Source: Bacillota bacterium
Lineage (GTDB): Bacteria; Bacillota; Clostridia; Lachnospirales; Lachnospiraceae
Assembly: GCA_023415055.1 (NCBI GenBank)
Contig: JAEZLZ010000024.1
Span: 41,344-105,343 of the forward strand
Reading direction: 5' to 3'
Length of the DNA stretch: 64,000 nt
Position numbers and translations under genes: made by a program. The notes under the pieces were generated by a model. It was given only the letters and a program-made list of their open reading frames with translations, ran no database searches and was not told where the DNA came from. Below, one piece after another: positions 43,962-52,302 of the stretch; position 1 is the stretch's first letter, and each line of letters opens with the position of its first letter.

Positions 43962-44954
43962 ATGAAGAAATTAGTGGCAGTAGTATCAGTGATCGTGTTA
44001 GCGATGAGTTTGATGGTGGGATGCACCGCGAAGAAGGACGATAAGGTAACCATAGGAATAGGACAGTTTGCAGAGCATGCTTCTCTCGATAACTGTAAAG
44101 AGGGTTTCTTGGCAGGACTGGCAGAAGCTGGTTTTAAGGAAGACGAGAATCTCGAAGTTTCATTTGAAAATGCACAAGCAGATACCGGAACCGCAGGACA
44201 GATCGCAACTAATTTTGTATCGAATAAGGTGGATCTGATCTGTGCGATTGCAACCCCTATGGCACAAAGTGCGTTTGGTGCAGCGAAGGATACCGATATC
44301 CCGGTCATCTTTACCGCGGTAACGGATCCGATCATGGCAGAGCTTGCGAAGGCAGACGGTACACCGAACGGCAATACCACCGGTACCAGCGATAAGCTTC
44401 CGGTAGAAAAGCAGCTGGAGATGATCCGTGCGATCTTGCCAGAGGCAAAGACCATAGGTATTATGTACAGCACCAGTGAGGTGAATTCGGTATCAGCAAT
44501 CGAGGAATATAAGGCAGCAGCTGCAGATTACGGCTTTGAGATCGTAGAGAGCGGTATTGCTACCACAGCAGACATTCCCCTGGCAGCAGACAATCTTTTG
44601 GAGAAGGTAGACTGTATCAATAACCTGACAGATAATACAGTAGTAAGTTCTTTGCCGGTTATTCTTGAGAAAGCAACAGCGAAGAACATTCCGGTATTCG
44701 GAAGTGAAGTGGAGCAGGTGAAGATCGGATGTCTGGCAACCGTTGGACTTGATTATTTTGATCTTGGAAAGCAGACCGGTGCGATGGCAGCACAGGTATT
44801 AAAGGGTGAGAAGAAGGCAAGTGAGATTAACTTTGAGGTGATTCAGGAGGCTTCCTTCTATGGCAATACAGCAGTTGCAGATCAGCTTGGGATTACGATC
44901 CCGAAGGTGCTGACGGACAGTGCAAAGGAAATGTTCAGTGAGATTGCTCAGTAA
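43962..44954 (+). CDS. trpX: Tryptophan ABC transporter substrate-binding lipoprotein
   Basis: A 330-residue secreted lipoprotein of the ABC-sub-bind family (PF04392 type). The signal ends in the lipobox LMVGC at residue 21. The mature domain starts VTIGIGQFAEHASLDNC and contains NLTDNTVVSSLPVI near residue 220, where ligand residues lie. It binds the transported solute outside the cell; tryptophan is inferred from the Trp T-box directly upstream and the known TrpXYZ family, not from the protein alone. ATG 43962 has GGAGG upstream, rejecting 43929. First gene of the operon. Confidence 0.88.
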   Translation: MKKLVAVVSVIVLAMSLMVGCTAKKDDKVTIGIGQFAEHASLDNCKEGFLAGLAEAGFKEDENLEVSFENAQADTGTAGQIATNFVSNKVDLICAIATPMAQSAFGAAKDTDIPVIFTAVTDPIMAELAKADGTPNGNTTGTSDKLPVEKQLEMIRAILPEAKTIGIMYSTSEVNSVSAIEEYKAAAADYGFEIVESGIATTADIPLAADNLLEKVDCINNLTDNTVVSSLPVILEKATAKNIPVFGSEVEQVKIGCLATVGLDYFDLGKQTGAMAAQVLKGEKKASEINFEVIQEASFYGNTAVADQLGITIPKVLTDSAKEMFSEIAQ

Positions 44955-45061
44955 GTTTCGTAGCGATAGGATCATAGATCCGATCGATTAAGGGCTCATA
45001 AATATAAGGATTTGGTGGCATAGAGAATGCTAATCTGTCTCTGTCGTCTGGGGAGGTAAGT

Positions 45062-45958
45062 ATGGAAAGTGTGATATCGATTTTTGTCGGAATATTGGAG
45101 GAAGGCCTGGTATATGCCATTATGGCGCTCGGAGTATATATCACCTATAAGATCTTGGACTTTCCCGATCTGAGTGTGGACGGAACCTTCCCGTTGGGAG
45201 GTGCTGTTACAGCAGTGTTAATTATAGCCGGAGTACCTCCGATGGCAACACTTTTCATTGCCTTCGCGATGGGGGCACTGGCAGGCATCTTAACCGGTTT
45301 GATCCATGTAAAATTAAAGGTACGGGATCTACTGTCCGGTATTATCATGATGACGGCTCTTTATTCACTGAATCTTCGAATCGCCGGTAAAGCAAATGTA
45401 GCCATCTTCTCCAAGGAGACCGTCTTTGATAATGCTTTTCTGGAGGGAATGCTTCCGGCATGGTTGAAGGACTATGGAACATTGATCATTCTTTTCGTCA
45501 TCGTACTTGTCATGAAGCTGTTGCTAGACCTGTATCTGAAGACTAAATCAGGATATTTATTGCGGGCAGTCGGGGATAATGACACCCTGGTAACCTCTTT
45601 GGCTAAGGATAAGGGCATGGTTAAGATTGTGGGTCTTGCAATCGCCAATGCCTTTGTAGCCCTGGCGGGATGTATCTACACACAGAAGAGCGGTTTTTTT
45701 GAGATTTCCTCCGGTACCGGAACCATTGTGATTGGATTAGCCAGTGTAATTATTGGAACGAACATATTCAAGCATTTTAGTCTTGTGAAAGCAACAACAG
45801 CAGTCATTATCGGCTCTATCATCTACAAGGCCTGCGTCGCTCTGGCAATTGGAGCCGGTATGGCAGCCTCTGACCTGAAGCTTATCACAGCGGTATTATT
45901 CCTGATAATCCTTGTGATTAGTAATGACCGGAAAAGGAGGGTGAAGACTAATGATTGA
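45062..45958 (+). CDS. trpY: Tryptophan ABC transporter permease
   Basis: A 298-residue membrane permease of the branched-chain-amino-acid/BPD-transp-2 family with about eight helices. The family segments are GLVYAIMALGVYITYKILDFPDLSVDGTFPLG near the start (split over residues 15-45) and the G-x-G-rich stretches around residue 175. It forms the pore for substrate delivered by the lipoprotein upstream. GGGGAGGTAAGT precedes ATG 45062. The stop overlaps the ATP-binding gene by 8 bases, so they are coupled. Confidence 0.9.
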   Translation: MESVISIFVGILEEGLVYAIMALGVYITYKILDFPDLSVDGTFPLGGAVTAVLIIAGVPPMATLFIAFAMGALAGILTGLIHVKLKVRDLLSGIIMMTALYSLNLRIAGKANVAIFSKETVFDNAFLEGMLPAWLKDYGTLIILFVIVLVMKLLLDLYLKTKSGYLLRAVGDNDTLVTSLAKDKGMVKIVGLAIANAFVALAGCIYTQKSGFFEISSGTGTIVIGLASVIIGTNIFKHFSLVKATTAVIIGSIIYKACVALAIGAGMAASDLKLITAVLFLIILVISNDRKRRVKTND

Positions 45959-46724
45959 GCTGATCAATATCAATAAATATTATAATCCGGGAACCGTGAA
46001 TGAGATGTGTCTTTTTCGGGATTTTAACCTTTGCATCTCAGAAGGTGAGTTTGTCTCCGTTGTCGGAAGTAACGGCTCCGGTAAGACCTCGATGTTGAAT
46101 ATCATCTGCGGCAGTATCCCGATCGACCGCGGTACCATTCTGGTCGGTGATGAGGATATTACAAAGATGCCGGAGTACCAGCGTCAGAGAAGGATCGGAC
46201 GTGTCTATCAAAATCCTGCCATGGGGACTTGTCCGACGATGACGATTCTTGAGAATATGTCCCTGGCAGATAACAAGGGTAAGAGCTTCAACCTATCGAA
46301 GGGTACAAATCGCAAGCGAATCGAATCTTATCGGGAAAATTTGCGCTCGCTGAACCTTGGACTGGAAGATAAATTACAGGTACCGGTGGGTTCCCTCTCC
46401 GGTGGTCAGCGCCAGGCAATGGCACTCTTAATGGCTACGATGACGCCGATCGAATTCTTAATACTGGATGAGCATACGGCAGCACTGGATCCGAAGACGG
46501 CAGAGCTGATCATGAAGCTTACCGATCAGATCGTGAAGGAAAAGAAGCTGACAACGATAATGGTGACACATAATCTTCGTTATGCTGTGGAATATGGAAA
46601 TCGACTGATTATGATGCATCAGGGTGAGATTGTGATCGATAAGGCAGGTGCTGAGAAGAGAGCAACGGAGATCGATTCTATCCTGGCAAAGTTTAATGAA
46701 ATCAGTATCGAATGCGGCAATTAA
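45951..46724 (+). CDS. trpZ: Tryptophan ABC transporter ATP-binding protein
   Basis: A 257-residue ABC ATPase. Walker A is VGSNGSGKTSM near residue 38, signature LSGGQRQAMALLMA near residue 146, and Walker B FLILDEHTAALDPKT near residue 168. It powers uptake with the permease encoded upstream. Eight-base overlap with the permease gene, GGAGGG just before ATG 45951. A stem-loop with GGGGTTAC / GTAATCCCC arms (46775-46812) follows and probably ends the operon. Confidence 0.92.
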   Translation: MIELININKYYNPGTVNEMCLFRDFNLCISEGEFVSVVGSNGSGKTSMLNIICGSIPIDRGTILVGDEDITKMPEYQRQRRIGRVYQNPAMGTCPTMTILENMSLADNKGKSFNLSKGTNRKRIESYRENLRSLNLGLEDKLQVPVGSLSGGQRQAMALLMATMTPIEFLILDEHTAALDPKTAELIMKLTDQIVKEKKLTTIMVTHNLRYAVEYGNRLIMMHQGEIVIDKAGAEKRATEIDSILAKFNEISIECGN

Positions 46725-46773
46725 TCGATGTTCTATATACTTTTTTGTTGGGAGTAGTATGGTATTTCGGATA

Positions 46774-46813
46774 AGGGGGTTACTGTTACCGATTGTTTAT
46801 AAGGTAATCCCCT
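46774..46813 (+). terminator. Terminator after TrpZ
   Basis: GGGGGTTAC (46775-46783) pairs with GTAATCCCC (46804-46812) with one wobble and a 20-base loop, 50 bases after the ATPase stop. No T tract follows, so it is weak evidence. Confidence 0.45.
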
Positions 46814-46859
46814 GTATCCGGGAATGATCTGAAACATGTGATTTATCTGAATATTACTG

Positions 46860-46887
46860 TTGCAAAATAACGATACTATGTTATACT
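46860..46887 (+). promoter_or_regulatory. Promoter of the folate riboswitch unit
   Basis: TTGCAA (46860-46865) and TATACT (46882-46887) are 16 bases apart and lie about 20 bases before the riboswitch. Confidence 0.6.
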
Positions 46888-46907
46888 AAGGGTACAAAAA
46901 TTTAAGA

Positions 46908-47005
46908 AGCAGAGTAGAATCATGTGCGTTAAGTGCTGAGTGAACAGGGAGTTGTCATTCGGACGAAAAGACGATCTTGCGGTACATGGTTCGCATCCCG
47001 CTGCT
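46908..47005 (+). promoter_or_regulatory. Tetrahydrofolate (THF) riboswitch upstream of folT
   Basis: The sequence from 46909 reads GCAGAGTAGA, then GTGCGTTAAGTG near 46924-46935, GGGAGTTG, ACGAAAAGACG, GCGGTACATGGTT and GCATCCCGCTGC (end 47004). This is the conserved order of the THF-II/folate-type aptamer found upstream of folT and folE in Firmicutes. The ends GCAG / CTGC close the P1 stem. The next hairpin (GCATAATGATCAT near 47030-47070) is a candidate expression platform. Confidence 0.85.
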
Positions 47006-47124
47006 ACATCAGGATAATCAAATATAGAAGATGCATAATGATCATCGGGTGATCGATTTTCTTATGCTCTGTTTGATTTTATCTCTTCTTGTAGTAAAAG
47101 GTCTGCAAAGGAGGTAATTTTTTT

Positions 47125-47703
47125 ATGACCAAATTTACAGGTTTATTCAAGTCGTCTTACCGGGAATTAAAAAGTGTAAGGTGCATCACCCTGACAGCAA
47201 TGCTTGGGGCGGTTTCCATTGTTTTAGGCAGTCTGGTGGTTATGGTTGGTGACTTTCTTAAGGTAGGTTTTACTTTCCTTCCGAATGAGTTCGTTTATTA
47301 CCTTTTCGGCCCTGTGGTTGGCGTGATCTACGGTGCTGCACTGGATATTCTGACCTTTATTGTGAGACCAACCGGTCCGTTCTTCTTTGGGTTCACCTTA
47401 AGTGCGATTATCACAGGCTTTCTCTATGGAATCATTCTTTATAAGAGACCCTTAAGCATGAAGAGAATCCTTGTCGCGAATCTTTTTCAACTGGTAATTA
47501 TTCATCTTCTTTTGAATACGTATTGGCTGACCATACTGTATGGCTATAATTTTATGGCAGTTCTGCCGATCAGAGCCTTGAAGGCATTCATTATGCTTCC
47601 GGTAGAGACGATAATGTTATACTTCGTAATCAAAGGCGTAGAAGCAAGCGGAGTGATAAGTAAGCTATTTCCCGGAAAATATGCAAGAATTGAGAGTAAA
47701 TAA
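47125..47703 (+). CDS. folT: Folate ECF transporter S component
   Basis: A 192-residue membrane protein with five to six helices. The order of segments (LTAMLGAVSIVLGSLVVMVGDFLKVGFTFLPNEFVYYLFGPV near residues 25-65, in pieces, and IVRPTGPFFFGFTLSAIITGFLYG near residue 87) matches the folate-specific S component of energy-coupling-factor transporters. The S component captures folate; the shared ECF A, A' and T subunits are not in this window. GGAGGT precedes ATG 47125. Control by the THF riboswitch directly upstream supports the substrate. Confidence 0.88.
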   Translation: MTKFTGLFKSSYRELKSVRCITLTAMLGAVSIVLGSLVVMVGDFLKVGFTFLPNEFVYYLFGPVVGVIYGAALDILTFIVRPTGPFFFGFTLSAIITGFLYGIILYKRPLSMKRILVANLFQLVIIHLLLNTYWLTILYGYNFMAVLPIRALKAFIMLPVETIMLYFVIKGVEASGVISKLFPGKYARIESK

Positions 47704-47716
47704 AGGATGATAGAAA

Positions 47717-47791
47717 ACCCTGAGTGATATCAAAGAAATGAGGACAATTTGACCGAATACCCATTTCAAAGATACAACTCAGGGTATTTTT
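47717..47791 (+). terminator. Terminator of folT
   Basis: ACCCTGAGT (47717-47725) pairs with ACTCAGGGT (47777-47785) and an inner AAAGAAATG / CATTTCAAA segment extends it; T5 follows. Confidence 0.8.
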
Positions 47792-47897
47792 GCGCTATTC
47801 TTTACTAATCATAAGGAAATATACGATTATACCTTGACAAAAGTACAGATTCTAAAGAGAATTATCTTAGCATATAGCATTTGAAAGGAGTTAAAAT

Positions 47898-48242
47898 ATG
47901 CCATTTATTAATGTTAAGACCAATACAGAGGTTAGTAAGGAGCAGGAAGTAAGGGTAAAGCAAAGTCTGGGTAAAGCGATCGAACTGATTCCGGGTAAGA
48001 GCGAGGAGTGGCTCATGGTTGCGATCGAGGGAGGCCTTACACTTTATTTTAAGGGAGATACGGACCAGCCGACGGCTTTTGTAGAAGTAAAAATATTCGG
48101 TAGTGCAAGTGAGGAGGCTTACCAGCGGGAAACAGAACGAATTACGCAGGTAATTAAGGAGGAACTTCAGGTAGCACCCGAGCGGATCTTTATCGCTTAT
48201 CAAGAGCTGGAACACTGGGGATGGAATGGCACGAATTTTTAA
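47898..48242 (+). CDS. MIF/phenylpyruvate tautomerase-like protein
   Basis: A 114-residue member of the macrophage-migration-inhibitory-factor tautomerase superfamily. Pro1 (after Met removal) is present: MPFINVKTNTEV. Typical strands are WLMVAIEGG near residue 37 and VEVKIFG near residue 62, and the tail contains IFIAYQELEHWGWNG. Such trimeric proteins use Pro1 to tautomerise keto-enol pairs; physiological substrate is unknown. AAAGGAG precedes ATG 47898. The stop is immediately followed by the giant nested hairpin. Confidence 0.88.
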   Translation: MPFINVKTNTEVSKEQEVRVKQSLGKAIELIPGKSEEWLMVAIEGGLTLYFKGDTDQPTAFVEVKIFGSASEEAYQRETERITQVIKEELQVAPERIFIAYQELEHWGWNGTNF

Positions 48243-48455
48243 GTTACTCTTCACTCCTTGCCAAAGTTTTGATATGAGTTCAATAAATGTTTCCAAAATC
48301 GGAGACGCTCCCGCTTAGTTGCATTACGTAGCGGTACATAAGGTTCTAAAAGACAGAACCTATGTACCGACGAATGCAAATACTCCGATTTGAAAATCAT
48401 TTATTGAACTCATACGGCTATGTTACTGATGGGGAGTGAACAGTAACATTTTTAA
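48243..48455. repeat. Giant nested hairpin (terminator stem containing a palindromic insert)
   Basis: Outer arms GTTACTCTTCACTCC (48243-48257) and GGAGTGAACAGTAAC (48433-48447) pair with one mismatch and are followed by T5. Inside, a second palindrome spans 48273-48414: perfect 17-base arms at 48273-48289 and 48398-48414, then AAATCGGAG (about 48296-48304) with CTCCGATTT, TTGCATT with AATGCAA, and a core hairpin GGTACATA-A-GGTTCT / AGAACC-TATGTACC. The layout suggests a terminator whose loop received a MITE-like element. Confidence 0.75.
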
Positions 48456-48486
48456 GGTTTCGGTATAAGGACATTAGTTTAGAAAC

Positions 48487-48515
48487 TTGACTAATTATGG
48501 ATGAGAATGTTAAAA
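48487..48515 (+). promoter_or_regulatory. Promoter of pfp
   Basis: TTGACT (48487-48492) and TTAAAA (48510-48515) are 17 bases apart, about 55 bases before the phosphofructokinase start. Confidence 0.6.
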
Positions 48516-48570
48516 TGTGTATATGAAGTACTGGTATATTATGATTGAAAGATTATAAGGAGGAAACGAA

Positions 48571-49791
48571 ATGAAGAATTTGTTGGTGGCACAATCCGGA
48601 GGACCCACAGCTGCAATTAATGCAACGCTGGCCGGTGTATTGCAGGGTGTGCGCGCAAGCGGAAAAGTTGACAAGGTATATGGTGCCAAGAACGGAATTG
48701 AAGGCGCTATCAAAGATCAATTGATTGACCTGAATGAAATTGTCAGAGACACAAAAGCAATGGACACACTTACTTATACTCCTTCCTCTGCCCTTGGTAC
48801 CTGTCGTTATAAGATGCAGGATTGGCGTAAGGACGATGAGCCTTATAAGAAAATTATCGAGACCTTTTATAAATATGAGATTAAGTACTTCATCTATATC
48901 GGTGGAAACGACTCCATGGATACTGTGGATAAGCTATCGGAGTATTGTAAGCTGAATAACCATGATTTTATCATCATGGGTGCTCCAAAGACAGTCGATA
49001 ACGATCTTAATCTGACGGACCACAGCCCCGGCTTTGGTTCTGCGGCGAAATATATAGCAACTACGATATCGGAGCTGGCCTGTGATATTGGTGCCTATGA
49101 TATTCCGGCAGTAACAATTGTGGAGATTATGGGAAGGAATGCGGGCTGGTTAACTGCATCGGCAGCACTCGCCAGAGTAAATGGTGGATCCGGTGCGGAC
49201 TTGATTTATTTGTGTGAGAAGGATTTTGACAATGCAAGATTCATCAGAGATGTAAAAGAGAAGCTGGCGGTTAAGCCCGGAGTTCTGGTTGCAGTAAGTG
49301 AAGGTGTGAAGGATTCAAGCGGAGCTTATGTATCCGATCAGATTTCCAGTGGTGCTGTAGACAATTTTGGCCATAAGTATATCGCTGGAGCGGCACGTGC
49401 TCTGGAGCAGTTGGTTCGTAACGAGATTGGTTGCAAGGTACGCTCTATTGAATTGAATTTGATGCAGAGGGCAGCAGCTCATATCGCCAGCGAGACCGAT
49501 ATTGTGGAATCCCTGATGCTTGGACAGAAAGCAATCAGCTGCGCTCTGGATGGAGAGACCGGACGAATGGCAGCGATCCGAAGATTAAGCGATGAACCAT
49601 ACCGCGTAGAATTTATCTCAGTACCGGTGAATGAAGTCGCGAATCATGAGAAAATAGTTCCCATGAACTGGATCACACCGGACGGACATGATGTAACAGC
49701 AGAATTGATTGCATATATGAAGCCTTTGATTCAAGGTGAGACAAATGTAAAGTATGCAAACGGTATTCCGCTTCAGATCAAACTTTATTAA
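48571..49791 (+). CDS. pfp: 6-phosphofructokinase, pyrophosphate-dependent type
   Basis: A 406-residue phosphofructokinase. The N-terminal strand is LLVAQSGGPTAAINATLAG. The motif at residues 111-115 reads GGNDS; ATP-using enzymes have GGDGS here, so Asp114 marks a pyrophosphate-using type. The next loop, APKTVDNDL, has the Lys typical of PPi enzymes. The remainder matches group II or long PPi-PFK proteins of Clostridia. It phosphorylates fructose 6-phosphate reversibly, saving ATP in fermentation. GGAGGAAACG precedes ATG 48571. Single gene with its own terminator. Confidence 0.9.
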   Translation: MKNLLVAQSGGPTAAINATLAGVLQGVRASGKVDKVYGAKNGIEGAIKDQLIDLNEIVRDTKAMDTLTYTPSSALGTCRYKMQDWRKDDEPYKKIIETFYKYEIKYFIYIGGNDSMDTVDKLSEYCKLNNHDFIIMGAPKTVDNDLNLTDHSPGFGSAAKYIATTISELACDIGAYDIPAVTIVEIMGRNAGWLTASAALARVNGGSGADLIYLCEKDFDNARFIRDVKEKLAVKPGVLVAVSEGVKDSSGAYVSDQISSGAVDNFGHKYIAGAARALEQLVRNEIGCKVRSIELNLMQRAAAHIASETDIVESLMLGQKAISCALDGETGRMAAIRRLSDEPYRVEFISVPVNEVANHEKIVPMNWITPDGHDVTAELIAYMKPLIQGETNVKYANGIPLQIKLY

Positions 49792-49852
49792 ACAGGAAGC
49801 GATAAGAATATTACTGTAGCAGACACATCGCATCTAGTCCAGGATTCATAAA

Positions 49853-49898
49853 AGGCATCGGACCATACTCAAGTGAGTGGATCCGATGCCTCTTTTTA
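49853..49898 (+). terminator. Terminator of pfp
   Basis: AGGCATCGGA (49853-49862) pairs with TCCGATGCCT (49882-49891), extended by a few imperfect pairs; then CTTTTTATT. It also faces the convergent SleB-like gene. Confidence 0.85.
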
Positions 49899-49943
49899 TT
49901 CTTGATAATAGAAAGTTCGTGAAGTGTGCTTTCTATCGTTAAA

Positions 49944-51308
49944 TTACCAGAATAATTGACCGCCTAGTTTAACACTGTTCTCCTTTTCATCATAACCCTT
50001 TTGTACTGCGGCCCGATAAGAATGAAAGTAGAGTCTGGAGCCAATATTGTTTGCACCTCCAAGAGCGGCCTTTGCAGCCTTAATGGATAGCTTCTGGGAG
50101 TATGAGTTGTAGTTACTATAATTGGACAATTGCTTCGATAAGGAGCCGCTGTTCGCAACCGAAAACTGTCCGGGCTGATAAATAACCGCTTTAATAGAAT
50201 CAGGGTATTTTGAAGATTTTACTCGGTTAAGAACGATATTTGCGACCGCAAGCTTTCCTTCATAGCTTTGGGATCCGGCTTCTGCATGCACCAGACAGGC
50301 AAGCAGCTTCAAATCTTCTTCAGAGTAGCTGACACCCTCCTGCTGCTTGACTTCAGTTTCTTTTCGTGCACGTTCCTCGGCTTCGAGCCTCTGCAGCTCT
50401 TCTTCTTCCTCCTTGGATACGGCATCTTTAAAATCAACAATGATATCAGCGAATTCTTTCTTAATATAACCAACGATTTTATCATCCGGAATATTGATCT
50501 TGATCCAGTTCTCACTGGTATCCATAACCGGATAAATCTCATTCTTATAAATTACATCCAGCTTAGAAGACTCGGTATCCGTTTTCTCCCGGACATTCAA
50601 ACCATCAACGGTAACGATAATGCTGAGTTCACCATACTTTGCTACGAGTTCATCGTCGGGTATTCCGGTTTTGATAAACTCCGATTTCACATAGCCCTTC
50701 ACACTGCCCGACTCGATCAGATACCAATCACCGTCGGTTTTAATGATCTCGGCGGCGCTGTCTCTGTAAAGCTTTCCGAGAATATCACTATCGGTAGAAG
50801 CATCTTTTCTGATATTTACAAAGTCCTTTGCGACAGAGATTCCAATATTGGAGTAAAGTGCCTTCTCCGATTCTTCTTCTTTGACTTCATTTTGGGGAGT
50901 AGCATGTGTAACAGCGTTATCCTCAGCAGAAGCGTCCACAGAGAGTAAGGCAGTCGTATTCTCCGGAGGATTAGCTTCTTGCTTTGCCGTGTCAGTATCT
51001 ACTAAAGTATCGGTAGCACCGGCTGCTGTGATGTTTTCTTGAATATCGGTTGCTTCCGCGGGAATTACAGAGGCCATACTCGCTTCCTCCCAGAGGGTGA
51101 TGGAGGATCCGGTCTCATAAGACATAGATTCTATTTCGTTATCATTCGTTGCATAGGTAGTGGTTTCTGCTTCATCGGTTTGCATTGTCTCCGTCTGGGC
51201 AGCTTTATCTGCAGTGGTTAAAGGGATCGGTATATACATTATCGCGGATAAACAAAAGATTGACAAAGTAACGATTGTTGAAATTAAGACTAATTTACTT
51301 CTATTCAT
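49944..51308 (-). CDS. SH3-domain cell wall hydrolase (SleB/Hydrolase_2 type)
   Basis: A 454-residue secreted protein. The signal anchor is VLISTIVTLSIFCLSAIMYIP near residues 7-28, then a Thr/Glu/Ala-rich linker. Two bacterial SH3 domains follow (VAKDFVNIRKDASTDSDILG near residue 161; VTVDGLNVREKTDTESSKLD near residue 232), then a charged helical segment and the C-terminal SleB-type domain LLACLVHAEAGSQSYEGKLA near residue 334, whose Glu in HAEA is the proposed catalytic residue. SleB-type enzymes are lytic transglycosylases of spore cortex or cell wall. Ribosome-binding site AAAGGA abuts ATG 51308, a shorter spacing than usual. Confidence 0.88.
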   Translation of the reverse strand: MNRSKLVLISTIVTLSIFCLSAIMYIPIPLTTADKAAQTETMQTDEAETTTYATNDNEIESMSYETGSSITLWEEASMASVIPAEATDIQENITAAGATDTLVDTDTAKQEANPPENTTALLSVDASAEDNAVTHATPQNEVKEEESEKALYSNIGISVAKDFVNIRKDASTDSDILGKLYRDSAAEIIKTDGDWYLIESGSVKGYVKSEFIKTGIPDDELVAKYGELSIIVTVDGLNVREKTDTESSKLDVIYKNEIYPVMDTSENWIKINIPDDKIVGYIKKEFADIIVDFKDAVSKEEEEELQRLEAEERARKETEVKQQEGVSYSEEDLKLLACLVHAEAGSQSYEGKLAVANIVLNRVKSSKYPDSIKAVIYQPGQFSVANSGSLSKQLSNYSNYNSYSQKLSIKAAKAALGGANNIGSRLYFHSYRAAVQKGYDEKENSVKLGGQLFW

Positions 51309-51509
51309 TCCTTTTTGTATGAACCTCCATGCTGCATCTTAGATGAAGCTCGAAAAGCCTTCTTCTGCTTGTTTTCTAACTATTATACAGGAATACCGAA
51401 TGAAAAGCAACTCTTTTGACTTCTAATTGGAAGAATATTACAAATACAAACAATATATGTAATAAATCTACAAATATTATACGTAGAAATGGCTATATAA
51501 GGTGAAAAA

Positions 51510-51551
51510 AACTCCGAGAACCAGTTGTAACCAGTTCAAGGAGTATTTTTT
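51510..51551. terminator. Bidirectional terminator between the SleB-like and PlsC genes
   Basis: ACTCC...GGAGT (51511-51515 / 51540-51544) with inner GAAC / GTTC and GTT / AAC pairs, bounded by an A run on the left and six T on the right. It ends plsC on the minus strand. Confidence 0.75.
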
Positions 51552-51560
51552 CGATAAGAT

Positions 51561-52277
51561 TTATTTTACTTTTGCTAGCTCATCATTGATCTTATTCTGA
51601 ATTGTAGTAGCTACCAGTTCTGCAATCTCAGTTGATTTCATGTCCTTGTAATCCTCATAATAGAGAGGTTTCAGATAATGAATCTGAACAGTAAGCTTCT
51701 TCAGAGAGTGTGTATCAAAGGGCTTAAAGGAATCAATCAAAGCTACCGGAACAATCGGGCATTTTGCATTCATAGCACTCTTAAAGCTGCCGCCCTTGAA
51801 TTCCAACAGGTTATTACCGTTACGTGAACGGGTACCCTCAGCAAAGATCACAAAGTTTTCTCCAGTTTTCACTCGCCTGGTCATATTATTGATAACCTGC
51901 ATCGATTGACGGATGTCCTCACGGTCAATCACCTCGGCCTGCAGAAGCTGTATAATCTGCTTTAGCAGGATAGTATCCTTTACTTCCTTTTTCATTACAG
52001 TAACAAAGGGGCGTTCATGAGTTTCCAGAAAAGCAAGGGCATCAAATAATCCCTGATGGTTTGGAAACATGATATAACCTGTCTCCTTAGGGAGATTCTC
52101 AAGTCCATGACAATCAATCTTAACTCTACCCCTACGGTTTACGATGGGAACTAACTTATGAAGATATGCATAGCGGGTCGCGGCATCGTATTTTTCAATA
52201 TTGCATAGCTGGAATATATGAAAAAACCAGTATGGCAATTGGAACAAACAGCGAAGTACCATGAATGCAATACGCAT
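51561..52277 (-). CDS. plsC: 1-acyl-sn-glycerol-3-phosphate acyltransferase
   Basis: A 238-residue acyltransferase that makes phosphatidic acid. Motif I is NHQGLFD near residue 77 (HxxxxD), motif III is FAEGTRSRNG near residue 142, and motif IV is PIVPVAL near residue 165. The N-terminus contains a hydrophobic segment for membrane attachment. I start at ATG 52277 because GGAGGGAG lies nine bases upstream; 52316 would begin inside the upstream sigma-factor gene. It is downstream of sigA in the same direction and probably co-transcribed. Confidence 0.9.
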   Translation of the reverse strand: MRIAFMVLRCLFQLPYWFFHIFQLCNIEKYDAATRYAYLHKLVPIVNRRGRVKIDCHGLENLPKETGYIMFPNHQGLFDALAFLETHERPFVTVMKKEVKDTILLKQIIQLLQAEVIDREDIRQSMQVINNMTRRVKTGENFVIFAEGTRSRNGNNLLEFKGGSFKSAMNAKCPIVPVALIDSFKPFDTHSLKKLTVQIHYLKPLYYEDYKDMKSTEIAELVATTIQNKINDELAKVK

Positions 52278-52302
52278 CTTGAAACACTCCCTCCATATGG
52301 GT

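Noticed and set aside
50268..50948. A 226-aa frame on the plus strand
   Set aside because: It is the antisense shadow of the SH3-SleB gene, whose domains are clear.
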